Assembly: GCA_963805295.1 (NCBI GenBank)
Contig: CAWDTW010000019.1
Coordinates: 1-64,000, forward strand
Length of the DNA stretch: 64,000 nt
From: Roseiarcus sp963805295
Lineage (GTDB): Bacteria > Pseudomonadota > Alphaproteobacteria > Rhizobiales > Beijerinckiaceae
Direction of reading: 5' to 3'
How positions within the stretch are numbered: position 1 is the first letter of the stretch; each line of letters starts with the position of its first letter. Under the pieces are notes generated by a model. That model did not search any database. It was given only the letters and a program-made list of their open reading frames with translations, and was not told the origin of the DNA. Made by a program: the position numbers and the translations under genes. This document shows, piece after piece, positions 35,750 to 44,165 of this stretch.

Positions 35750-35968
35750 ATGTCGAAAGAAGAACTGCTTGAATTTCCGGGATTCGTGGTCGAACTGCTC
35801 CCGAACGCGACCTTTCGCGTCAAACTGGAGAACGACCACGAGATCATCGCCCACACCGCGGGCAAGATGCGCAAGAACCGCATTCGCGTGCTCGCGGGCG
35901 ACAAGGTCCTGGTCGAGATGACGCCCTACGACCTGACCAAGGGCCGAATCACCTACCGCTTCAAGTGA
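35750..35968 (+). CDS. infA: Translation initiation factor IF-1
   Basis: A 72-residue S1/OB-fold protein with the standard IF-1 sequence (EFPGFVVELLPNATFRVKLE, HTAGKMRKNRIRVLAGDKV, LTKGRITYRFK). It binds the 30S A site during initiation. The start follows AAGGAG. It precedes maf by 7 bp; the 237-bp upstream gap presumably holds its promoter. Confidence 0.98.
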   Translation: MSKEELLEFPGFVVELLPNATFRVKLENDHEIIAHTAGKMRKNRIRVLAGDKVLVEMTPYDLTKGRITYRFK

Positions 35969-35975
35969 GGCTCGC

Positions 35976-36641
35976 GTGACGGCGCATGCCCCAGCCCAGA
36001 CGTTGAGCGCCTCGCAAGTCCGCCCCCGCCTCGTTCTCGCCTCGGGCTCGCCGCGCCGGCTCGGGCTGCTCGCCCAGATCGGCGTCGATCCCGAGTCCGT
36101 GCTGCCCACGGAGATCGACGAGACGCCCCGGCGCGGCGAATCCCCGCGCGGCCTCGCCCAGAGGCTGGCGGCGGAGAAGGCGGCCCAGTCGGCGAGCGTC
36201 GCCGCGAAGGTTCCCGAACTCCCCCCCTGCCTCACCCTGGCCGCCGACACCGTGGTCAGCGTCGGGCGTCGGGTGCTGCCGAAATGCGAAATTCGCAGCG
36301 AGGCGGAGGCCTGCCTGCGTCTCCTCTCGGGTCGCGCCCATCGGGTCCATACCGGCGTTGCGCTGGCGATTCCGGGCGGCGCCGTGCGCAGGCGCCTGGT
36401 CGAGACGCGCGTGCGGTTCAAGCGCCTCTCGCGCGAGGAGATCGAGGCCTATCTCGGCAGCGGCGAGTGGCGCGGCAAGGCCGGCGGCTACGCCATCCAG
36501 GGCCTCGCGGGCGCCTTCGTCGTGCGGCTCGTCGGCTCCTACACCAACGTCGTCGGCCTGCCGCTCGCCGAGACATGCGCCCTGCTCGCGGGCGAAGGCT
36601 ACTATCCCCACCGGCAATGGGCCGCGAACCTGTCGGAATGA
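35976..36641 (+). CDS. maf: Maf-family nucleoside triphosphate pyrophosphatase
   Basis: A 221-residue Maf protein that hydrolyses non-canonical or methylated NTPs. It has the N-terminal LVLASGSPRRLGLLAQIG motif, the catalytic LAADTVVSVGRRVLPK region and the C-terminal GGYAIQGLAGAFVVRLVGSY, continuing TNVVGLPL. The start is GTG at 35976 with GAGG upstream. Its stop overlaps the yacG start (ATGA). Confidence 0.93.
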   Translation: MTAHAPAQTLSASQVRPRLVLASGSPRRLGLLAQIGVDPESVLPTEIDETPRRGESPRGLAQRLAAEKAAQSASVAAKVPELPPCLTLAADTVVSVGRRVLPKCEIRSEAEACLRLLSGRAHRVHTGVALAIPGGAVRRRLVETRVRFKRLSREEIEAYLGSGEWRGKAGGYAIQGLAGAFVVRLVGSYTNVVGLPLAETCALLAGEGYYPHRQWAANLSE

Positions 36642-36844
36642 GCGCCAACGACAACACGCCGCCCGAACGGCCGGCCAAGGCCAAGGACCGCGCCTGTCCG
36701 ATCTGCGGCAAGCCGCGCAGCGCCCGCTACGACCCGTTCTGCTCGAAGCGCTGCGCCGACGTCGATCTGCACCGCTGGCTGAAGGGGACCTACGTCATTC
36801 CCGGCGCCGAGCGGGGGACGAACAGCGACGACGAGGAGGAGTGA
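36638..36844 (+). CDS. yacG: DNA gyrase inhibitor YacG (zinc protein)
   Basis: A 68-residue protein with the four zinc-binding cysteines of YacG (CPICGKP and FCSKRCADVDLHRWL) and an acidic tail. It binds zinc and can inhibit gyrase. It overlaps maf by four bases; the infA-maf-yacG order is typical of alphaproteobacteria. No tRNA-Phe follows. Confidence 0.95.
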   Translation: MSANDNTPPERPAKAKDRACPICGKPRSARYDPFCSKRCADVDLHRWLKGTYVIPGAERGTNSDDEEE

Positions 36845-37017
36845 GCGGCGGCTTGCCAGCGACGCGGGGTCGGCCGAGGTCGCCGCGCCTGGCCGGCCGC
36901 GACATTGCCGACGCAATCTTGCGTTAGACGTACGCGGTCGAGCGAGCGGCGGCTTCTCGAACGGCGGTTCCAGGCGCTTCAGCGGCGCCGTTCGCCGGCG
37001 CGAAAGGAGGGAGCGCG

Positions 37018-38019
37018 ATGGTCGAGGGCTTATCGAATCGATGGCCGCCTCTCCCCTATGCCCACTGGAGCGACGCCGCGCTCACGCTGCAACTTTGGAC
37101 GCAGATCGTCGGCAAGATCAGATTGGCCGCGACCCCTTGGCTCAACCACAGTTGGCACGTGCCGTTCTACGTGACGGCGCGCGGGCTCGGCACGACGCCG
37201 ATCCCGGCGGGCGACGAAATTCTCGAGTTCGAATTCGACTTCGTCCTCCACCGCCTCGTCGCCCGAATGAGCAACGGAGAAGAGCGCGCCCTGCCGCTCG
37301 AGCCACGCACCGTGGCGGATTTCTACGCCGAGGTTCGCCGTCTCTCGAGCGGGCTCGGCGTCGACATTGCGCTGACCGACCGACCCTCTGAACTCCCCGA
37401 CGCCATCCCGTTTTCGTCCGACCGGGTCCATTCGGCCTACGATCCGCAGGCGGCCCATGCCTTCTGGCGGACGCTGGTCAGCGCCGATCGGGTGTTGAAG
37501 CTCTTTCGCAGCGGCTTTGTCGGCAAAGCCAGCCCCGTGCATTTCTTCTGGGGCAGCTTCGATCTCGCGGTTACGCGTTTTTCCGGGCGCCGGGCGCCGA
37601 TGCATCCCGGCGGCGTGCCCGGCCTCTCGGACCGGGTCGTGCGCGAGGCCTATTCGCACGAAGTGAGCAGCGCCGGATTTTGGCCGGGCGGCGCGGCCTA
37701 TCCGCACGCGGTCTTCTACTCCTACGGCTATCCGGAGCCGTCCGGATTCCGGGCCGCCAGGGTGAGCGGACCCGCCCATTTCGAAGAGAGTCTCGGCGAA
37801 TTCGTTCTGCCTTACGACGCCCTCGATGGGGCCGAGGATCCTGACGCGATGGTCCTTCGATTCCTCTTCGAAACTTACGCGGCCGCCGCGGACTGCGGCG
37901 CGTGGGATCGCGCCGCGCTGGAATGCCCGCTCGGCATCCCGGGAACGCCTCGCCCGATCGAGCAAGAGAACGCGGCTCAGGATCGAGCCGTTGGAAGCAG
38001 GTCGAGCGCCTCCAGCTAG
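37018..38019 (+). CDS. DUF5996-family protein
   Basis: A 333-residue cytoplasmic protein matching the DUF5996 family: N-terminal LPYAHWSDAALTLQLWTQIV, central NHSWHVPFYVTARGLGT and C-terminal FWGSFDLAVTRFSGRRAP with GFWPGG and PHAVFYSYGYPEP. The function of the family is unknown. A strong AAAGGAGGG site precedes the ATG at 37018. The last 30 residues are polar and may be variable. Confidence 0.85.
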   Translation: MVEGLSNRWPPLPYAHWSDAALTLQLWTQIVGKIRLAATPWLNHSWHVPFYVTARGLGTTPIPAGDEILEFEFDFVLHRLVARMSNGEERALPLEPRTVADFYAEVRRLSSGLGVDIALTDRPSELPDAIPFSSDRVHSAYDPQAAHAFWRTLVSADRVLKLFRSGFVGKASPVHFFWGSFDLAVTRFSGRRAPMHPGGVPGLSDRVVREAYSHEVSSAGFWPGGAAYPHAVFYSYGYPEPSGFRAARVSGPAHFEESLGEFVLPYDALDGAEDPDAMVLRFLFETYAAAADCGAWDRAALECPLGIPGTPRPIEQENAAQDRAVGSRSSASS

Positions 38020-38440
38020 GGGCCGCAGGCCCCCCAAACCCAACGAAGAAAAGTCAGCCTCAGGCTGTCCGAATTCCGCGCGCGGGATCGATGCTCCGAG
38101 GGCCGAGGTCCGGTTTGCCGATTGCGGGATTTGCGGGGCTCGGCGCGCGAGAGCCCGACGGGCGGCGGGCCTGAGCGCGAAGGCCAGGCGAAGGTCACAA
38201 GTACGCTGACCACCGGTGGTTGCGTACCGAGGAAAGGGAGCGCCTCGCGGCCCGCTATGGCCCTGATCATCCACTAGAACTTCACAGTAACGGCGGCAAT
38301 TTACACTTCACGTGAACGCACTTGCTGATGACATTTACCAATTCGACGCGCAGCGATCATGGTCGTATGGGATGAATCGGGCGGAAAACGCCGCCGTCGC
38401 CGCGACGCGCGAGACGACCAACGTCACGACGCTATTGTGA
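38020..38440. other. Intergenic region at the left side of an AT-richer island
   Basis: About 420 bp with no recognisable gene. Composition drops from GC-rich to clearly AT-richer near 38270, where sequences such as CAATTTACACTTCACGTGAA appear. Open frames on both strands are Arg/Pro-rich and look random. Confidence 0.4.
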
Positions 38441-39118
38441 TCAATTGTTCGCTAGGGACGTGTAGACTGACAACAATTCGCATTGCGTGCGGCGAAAATG
38501 CAGATGCCCGGCGTCACCAAGCAACGGGAATCCGTCCGGTAAATCATCAAGGTTTCCCCTATGATCTCCAATGACGGCAATCTGAATCGACAATTGCACT
38601 CGATCAATCCGCTTGGTCACGTATAACTCCACCAGATGCCGCGATAGTTTATTTGGAATATAGATATCCGACCGCGGCGAGTGTTCATTCGAATTATTCC
38701 ATACCAAACTGGCCGATGGGCGCAATACAATGCTTCGATGGTGTTCTTCATCTTCATCAACGTATGGCGCAATATGGACGGAGAATCGACCGATATCCGT
38801 CTGCTCTTGGCCGACGATCAGCCGATTCGCGACGGCGCCAATGCCTTCCAGGCCACAATACTCCACAGACGATGGTTGCCGATAACCCCTGATTCTGGCA
38901 GGTCCTCTTCGCTGCCGGTAGAATATGCTCTGCAGCACAACATCGATATCCGGCCAATATAGCTTGGAATATCTGTCAGCCCCAAGACTGTTGGTTACAC
39001 CGTATCGAGATCCAATCACCATCAGATCCATCGAAAATTTGCCGTCCAAGCTCGCACTGTCTGCCCGATCTCGCCGCATTGCGCAACCTGCACTCCTGCG
39101 CCGCCTGCTGCTGCGCAA
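38441..39118 (-). CDS. Orphan hypothetical protein in an AT-richer island
   Basis: The minus-strand frame is open for 225 residues and its composition from about residue 30 on looks protein-like: MVIGSRYGVTNSLGADRYSK, WPDIDVVLQSIFYRQRRGPA, IAPYVDEDEEHHRSIVLRPS, IYIPNKLSRHLVELYVTKRI. A start at the ATG near 39031 (MDLMVIG) is more likely than the first Met because residues 1-25 are Arg-rich and random-looking. Neither a domain nor neighbours point to a function. The region is AT-richer than all flanking genes, so transfer or a decaying gene remnant are both possible. Confidence 0.4.
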   Translation of the reverse strand: MRSSRRRRSAGCAMRRDRADSASLDGKFSMDLMVIGSRYGVTNSLGADRYSKLYWPDIDVVLQSIFYRQRRGPARIRGYRQPSSVEYCGLEGIGAVANRLIVGQEQTDIGRFSVHIAPYVDEDEEHHRSIVLRPSASLVWNNSNEHSPRSDIYIPNKLSRHLVELYVTKRIDRVQLSIQIAVIGDHRGNLDDLPDGFPLLGDAGHLHFRRTQCELLSVYTSLANN

Positions 39119-39276
39119 CGCGGGCGATCGTACGATCCGGAAAAATATTCAGAACGCGTTGAATCTACGCATTTAGTCGAATTTTGGGCCAGCGGTGTTT
39201 TCGATAAAGTAACGGCGCTTGACTCAACCATAATGCGACGGCCGCGACTGTGATCCGCCGTCAGGAGGAAAACGTC

Positions 39277-39840
39277 ATGAAACTCGCCAATCCAGCGCCG
39301 CTGGGGCTGACCGGCTTTGCCCTGACCACTTGGATGCTGAGCATGGTGAATGCCGGCTGGTTTGCGGGGGCTGCCGTGCCCCTCGTGCTGGCCAGCGCCT
39401 TCGCCTATGGCGGCACCGCGCAGTTTGCGGCTGGGCTGATGGAATTGCCTCGCGGCAACACCTTCGGTGTCGTCGCCTTCTGCTCTTACGGCGCGTTCTG
39501 GTGGACCTTCGCCCTGTTCGTGCAGTTCTTCGCCACCAACGTGCCGGCTCATTTCGTCGGCTGGTGGCTGGTGATGTGGGGCGTGTTCACGCTCTACATG
39601 TGGGTCGGCAGCCTGCCCTTGAACCGCGCCCTGCAGTCGGTGCTCCTGGCGTTGTGGATCACCTTCTTCCTGCTCGGCGCGGCCGATTTGTTCGGAGTTC
39701 CGCTCCTGCGCACCGTGGGAGGCTATACGGGGCTGGTCACCGCGGTGCTGGCGTTCTATCTCGCGGCCGCCGAGGTTATCAACGAGACCCACGGCCGCGA
39801 AGTGCTGCCGATCGGCGCGCCAGCCCCCAAGGCCGGATAG
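39277..39840 (+). CDS. satP: Acetate uptake transporter (SatP/YaaH family)
   Basis: A 187-residue six-helix protein of the acetate/succinate uptake (AceTr) family. It has the N-terminal signature NPAPLGLTGFALTTW, the FGVVAFCSYGAFWWTF segment, and helices to residue 175. The start at 39277 follows AGGAGG. It is convergent with acs, about 470 bp away. The pair suggests growth on or scavenging of acetate. Confidence 0.92.
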   Translation: MKLANPAPLGLTGFALTTWMLSMVNAGWFAGAAVPLVLASAFAYGGTAQFAAGLMELPRGNTFGVVAFCSYGAFWWTFALFVQFFATNVPAHFVGWWLVMWGVFTLYMWVGSLPLNRALQSVLLALWITFFLLGAADLFGVPLLRTVGGYTGLVTAVLAFYLAAAEVINETHGREVLPIGAPAPKAG

Positions 39841-40310
39841 CGCAAGCCGTCGAGAACCGACGCTTCGACGGGGCCGGGCCGTTCCGTCGGAGCGTTCCGA
39901 TTCGTGATTGCCTGCTTAGAATGGCCCCTCGGACGCGGCGTAAGAGCCGGCGACCCCCGTCTTGACGCCGGCTCGCCCCGGGGCCGAACGAAGACGGCGC
40001 GCTGAAGTCTTGCCGCTTCGCCGCCCCTGCTGAGGGCGCGCAGCGTCGCAAAGAACGACCGCGCCGCCATCCACATGCTTATGATTTCGGAAACGGCGAG
40101 CGCGATGCTCGCCGGCGTTCGCGTCGCGCCGGGCATACGGTGGGGTTCGGCCCTACTTGCCGGATTCGCCAGCGCGGGGCCGTGCGGCGAAGTGACCGCG
40201 AGCGCCGTCTCGACCGGCCCCGAAACCATAACTACGGTCGCTACCTTTGCGGGATAGCGACCGTCCCCGCGTGTTCTTCAGATGCTTTTCGCCAAACCAA
40301 ATCGGCGACG
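39841..40310. other. Gap between the convergent satP and acs genes
   Basis: About 470 bp holding no recognised gene. It contains the perfect 10-bp hairpin ACGGTCGCTA/TAGCGACCGT at 40234-40264 (11-base loop, no T-run), which may end the acs transcript. Confidence 0.5.
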
Positions 40311-42343
40311 CTACCTTTTCATCTGCCGGATCTCCGCGACGACTTCGGGATTGGCCAGGGTCGAGATATCGCCGGCGTCTTCGTTGTTCGAGATGGCTGC
40401 GAGGACACGGCGCATGATCTTGCCGGAACGCGTCTTCGGCATGTCAGGCACGATCACGACATGGCTGGGGCGAGCAATCGCTCCAATCTCGCGGACCACC
40501 GAGTCCTCTATACGCTTGCGGAGCTCGTCGCTTGCCTTTAGCCCGGGTTTCAGCGACACATAGAGATCGGGGGTCTTGCCTTTGATTTCATCTCGCGCAG
40601 GGACCACCGCGGCTTCGGAAACCTCCTCCACGAGCAAACTGGCCAACTCGATCTCCTTGGTCCCGAGCCGGTGGCCGGAGACATTGATGACGTCATCGAT
40701 CCGGCCCAGGATGCGATAGTAGCCGTCAGCCGCCTGCAAGGCGCCGTCATTGGCAAAATAGGGCCAGTCCCGCCAGTCCTTGCTATTCCGGTCTTTGCAG
40801 TACCGCTCGTAGTATTGCTGGACGTAGCGATCGGGGTCCTTCCAGATCGTCTGGAACGCGCCTGGCCAGGGGTTCTGGATGCAGATGTTTCCGGCATGGC
40901 CGGAGCGTGGCGGAATCTCGTGGCCGTCGTCGTCGTAAATGATCGGGTGGATGCCGGGCACCCCTGGCCCGGCGCTTCCCGGTTTCATCGGGTGAAGGGC
41001 GGGCACCGTGCTGCAGAGGAACCCGCCGTTCTCGGTTTGCCACCACGTGTCGACGACGACCGCTTCGTGCTTGCCCACGACATCGTGGTACCAGCGCCAC
41101 ACCGCCGGCTCGATGGGCTCGCCAACCGTCGTCATATGCTTGAAGTGATAATGGTATTTTGCGGGCTCGTCGGGTCCGGCGCGGCGAAGCGCCCTGATCG
41201 CCGTCGGCGAGGTGTGAAAGATGTTGACGTCGAGTTCCTCGGCGATGCGCCACGGACGCCCAGCGTCGGGATAGGTCGGCACCCCTTCAAACACCACCGA
41301 GGAGGCAGCGAGGGCGAGCGGCCCGTAAACGATATAGGAATGACCGGTGATCCAGCCGATATCGGCCATGCACCAGTACACGTCCTCGGGATGGATGTCC
41401 TGAATGTATTTCGAGGTTCCGGCGACGTAAGCGAGATACCCGCCGGTACTGTGCTGACAGCCCTTCGGCTTCCCCGTAGTGCCGCTCGTATACATCAGGA
41501 ACAACGGGTCTTCAGCCGGCATCTCCACCGGATCGACCCGGCGGCGCCGGAAGACCGGCAACACGTCGTTCACGATGAAATCGCGGCCCTCGACCAGCGG
41601 CGTCTTGGCCGAATAGCGGCCCGGGTGCCTCTGCCACACGAGCACCTTCTCGAGCGTCACGCCGTCCTTCTTCGCTTCGTCGAAGGCGATGTCCGCTTTC
41701 TCCTTGTGATCGAGGAGCTGGCCGCCGCGGTAGTAGGCGTCCATCGTAATCAGCACGCGGCTTTCGGAATTCGACGACGCGGTCTCCCGTGGCTTTGCCA
41801 CTGAAGCCGCTGAAAACCTGCGAGTGAATGACGCCGAGCCGCGCGCACGCGAGCATCGTGATCGCGAGCTCGGCCACCATCGGCAGGTGGAGCGTGACCC
41901 GGTCACCCTTGTTGAGTTCCGCAGAAATCTCGCAATAGCGCCGCGACTTCGTTCACTCGGATGAAGAGTTCCTGATAGGTGATGTGCTGGATGGCTTCGT
42001 GCTCAGGTTCCGGGACGAAGTGAATCGCTGTTTTGTTTTTAAATTTTGGCAGATGGCGATCGACACAGTTGTAACTCGCATTGATTCGCCCGCCGACGAA
42101 CCACTTCCAGAAGGGCGGATGACTGGTGTCGAGCGTCACATCCCAAGGTTTGTACCAGTCGAGGAGATCGGCGTACTCCTTGAAGCACTCTGGGACCTTG
42201 TCGAGGCCGAATCGGTCGAACACGGCCAGGTCTGTCAGGTTGGCTTGAGCGATAAAAGAATTCGGCGGGCGGACGTAGGCCTCTTCCCGCCAGTGGACCG
42301 CAATCTCGGCCTCCGACACTTCCCCGGTTCTATCCTGCGCCAT
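40311..42343 (-). CDS. acs: Acetyl-CoA synthetase, two frame breaks
   Basis: An AMP-forming acetate--CoA ligase of normal length (about 680 residues including breaks). The N-terminus has WHREEAYVRPPN and VDRHLPKFKNKTAIHFVPE. The adenylation core has FLMYTSGTTGKPKGCQHST, WWQTENGG and YRILGRIDDVINVSGHRLGT. The C-terminal lysine acetylation site is in KTRSGKIMRR. The start at 42343 follows GGGAGG. The frame changes near 41920 (an extra A before CTCAACAAGGG) and near 41785 (one base missing before TCCGAAAGCC). Single-base changes at two points in an otherwise perfect gene look technical. Together with satP it would take up and activate acetate. Confidence 0.9.
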
Positions 42344-42830
42344 TTGTTTCCTCCCGGATAATGGAGCCGCCAACCGACGTTACGGTCGCCAACCAGAAGT
42401 CGTAACACCGACGAGCCTTGGGCCGCAAGCTCGACTAAAGTGGATCGTGCGTCGCAACCTGCGCAAGACGGCCGAAGACGAATTCGAGAATTTCAGCGGC
42501 GCCTCAACGCAGGGCGATCCGCGTGTGGTCGACGGCGTGGACGCCTTTCCCCACATGGTCTATCGGAAGTTGGCATCGTGTCCTGGGCAGCGAAGAGCAG
42601 CGCTCGCCGCCGCGGATCAAATCTCGATGAAAACAGATGGCGCACGCTTACGTCACTGGTCCTCGACGCGAGGCGCTTGGGAGAGGTTGGAGTTGGGAAG
42701 GTTCGAAGTCTTGGACCATGGCGGGCGAGGCTCGCCCCTCCGGAGAGTAGAGGGAGTCGGCTTGGGAGTTGCGAAGTTGCCGTTTTTGGCGCCTTCGGGG
42801 CGCACCTGAAAAGTCACGATCGATTGCGCC
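42344..42830. other. Region between acs and the ISAzo13-family element
   Basis: About 490 bp. Plus-strand frame 42447-42600 reads NLRKTAEDEFENFSGAST and VVDGVDAFPHMVYRKL, which looks like a coding remnant but which I cannot assign. The rest shows no recognisable gene. The acs promoter on the minus strand must lie near 42360-42420. Confidence 0.35.
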
Positions 42831-42832
42831 TT

Positions 42833-44165
42833 AAGGCGACGCCCAAAAATAGCCGATTCGGAATTTGCGAGTTTACTGGCATCGGCTGTTTAGCGGATTC
42901 CCGAGTGCGAGGCGAGCGTCTATATCGTGATGATGATAGACGAATCATCCCTGCGCGTCCGGTTTGACGCGCTTCGGCCTTCGCTGGACGAGCGACGCCG
43001 GCGGTTGAGCGCGGCGGCGGAGGCGAAGGCGGCGGGCTACGGCGGGATTGCGGCGGTCGCGCGCGCGACGAAGGTCGCCCGGAGCACGATTGGGCGCGGT
43101 CTGAAGGACTTGCGGAACCCCGGCTCCTTGACGGGAGAGGTGCGGCGCAAGGGCGGGGGCACTCCTCGGTTGACGGTCAAGGACCCGACGCTGTTGGAGG
43201 ACTTGCAACGATTGCTCGAGCCGGCGACGATGGGCGACCCGATGCGGCCGTTGCGATGGGTCTCCAAGAGCCACGACAAGCTGGCGACGGCGCTTCGCGC
43301 CATGGGTCACAAAGTGAGTTCCTCGACCATTCCCAAGCTGCTGGAGGAACTGAAATATTGTCGCCATTCCAACCGCAAGACCAAGGAAGCCGGCAAACAT
43401 CCTGATCGCGACGCCCAGTTCGAATATATCAACGCGAAGGTCGAGGCGTTTCAGGCGGCCGGCGAACCCGTGATATCGATCGACGCGAAGAAGAAGGAAT
43501 TGCTGGGCGAATTCAAGAACGGCGGTAGCGACTATGGGCCGCAGGGCGAACCGATCGAGGTCAACGCTCACGATTTCGAGGACAAGGAGTTGGGCAAGGT
43601 CGTCCCTTACGGGGTCTACGACATCGGCGCCAACCTCGGCTATGTCAGCCTCGGAATCGACCACGACACCGGGGAGTTCGCCGTCAACGCCGTCCGATGC
43701 TGGCTCGATCAGATGGGTTGGAAGCTCTATCCCGGGATGAGGCGCCTGATGATCACGGCCGACGGCGGCGGCTCCAATGGTTCACGGCTGCGGCTCTGGA
43801 AGTTGGCCCTCCAACAACTCGCGGACGAAACCGGTCTGATCATTCAGGTTTGCCACTATCCGCCAGGGACTTCGAAGTGGAACAAGATCGAGCATCGCAT
43901 GTTCTGCCACATCACGCAGAACTGGCGCGCGACGCCACTCCTCAGCCTCCTCATCGTCATCGAACTGATCGCCAACACCACGACGAAAACCGGTCTCAAA
44001 ATCCGCTGCGAACTCGATAGCAACACCTATCCAAAGGGCATCAAGGTCTCGGACGCGGAAATGGCGACCCTCAACATGACCCGAGACTCATTCCATCCAG
44101 AATGGAACTACAGCATCTCGCCGAGGTTTCACAAAATGAAGCAATAGTTTTTGGGCATCGCCTAA
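42833..44165 (+). mobile_element. ISAzo13-family insertion sequence, about 1.33 kb
   Basis: The transposase is flanked by inverted sequences: AGGCGACGCCCAAAAATA at the left (from about 42834) and, read inward from the right, AGGCGATGCCCAAAAACTA (to about 44163). These give terminal repeats of about 18 bp with one gap and one mismatch. A short TA/TTA-type duplication is possible but the exact ends are uncertain by one or two bases. It abuts the 3' end of ptrB. Confidence 0.8.
42930..44147 (+). CDS. ISAzo13-family transposase
   Basis: A 405-residue transposase with an N-terminal helix-turn-helix (VARATKVARSTIGRGLKDL) and the ISAzo13-type catalytic region: ISIDAKKKELLGEFKNGG, LMITADGGGSNGSRLRLWK and the final FCHITQNWRATPLLS. 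The length is that of an intact family member and no frame break is seen. A GTG at 42927 and ATGs at 42930 and 42933 are all possible starts. Confidence 0.9.
   Translation: MMIDESSLRVRFDALRPSLDERRRRLSAAAEAKAAGYGGIAAVARATKVARSTIGRGLKDLRNPGSLTGEVRRKGGGTPRLTVKDPTLLEDLQRLLEPATMGDPMRPLRWVSKSHDKLATALRAMGHKVSSSTIPKLLEELKYCRHSNRKTKEAGKHPDRDAQFEYINAKVEAFQAAGEPVISIDAKKKELLGEFKNGGSDYGPQGEPIEVNAHDFEDKELGKVVPYGVYDIGANLGYVSLGIDHDTGEFAVNAVRCWLDQMGWKLYPGMRRLMITADGGGSNGSRLRLWKLALQQLADETGLIIQVCHYPPGTSKWNKIEHRMFCHITQNWRATPLLSLLIVIELIANTTTKTGLKIRCELDSNTYPKGIKVSDAEMATLNMTRDSFHPEWNYSISPRFHKMKQ

Noticed and set aside
36845..37017. Possible tRNA-Phe after yacG
   Set aside because: Common in related genomes, but no tRNA structure with a GAA anticodon could be found here.
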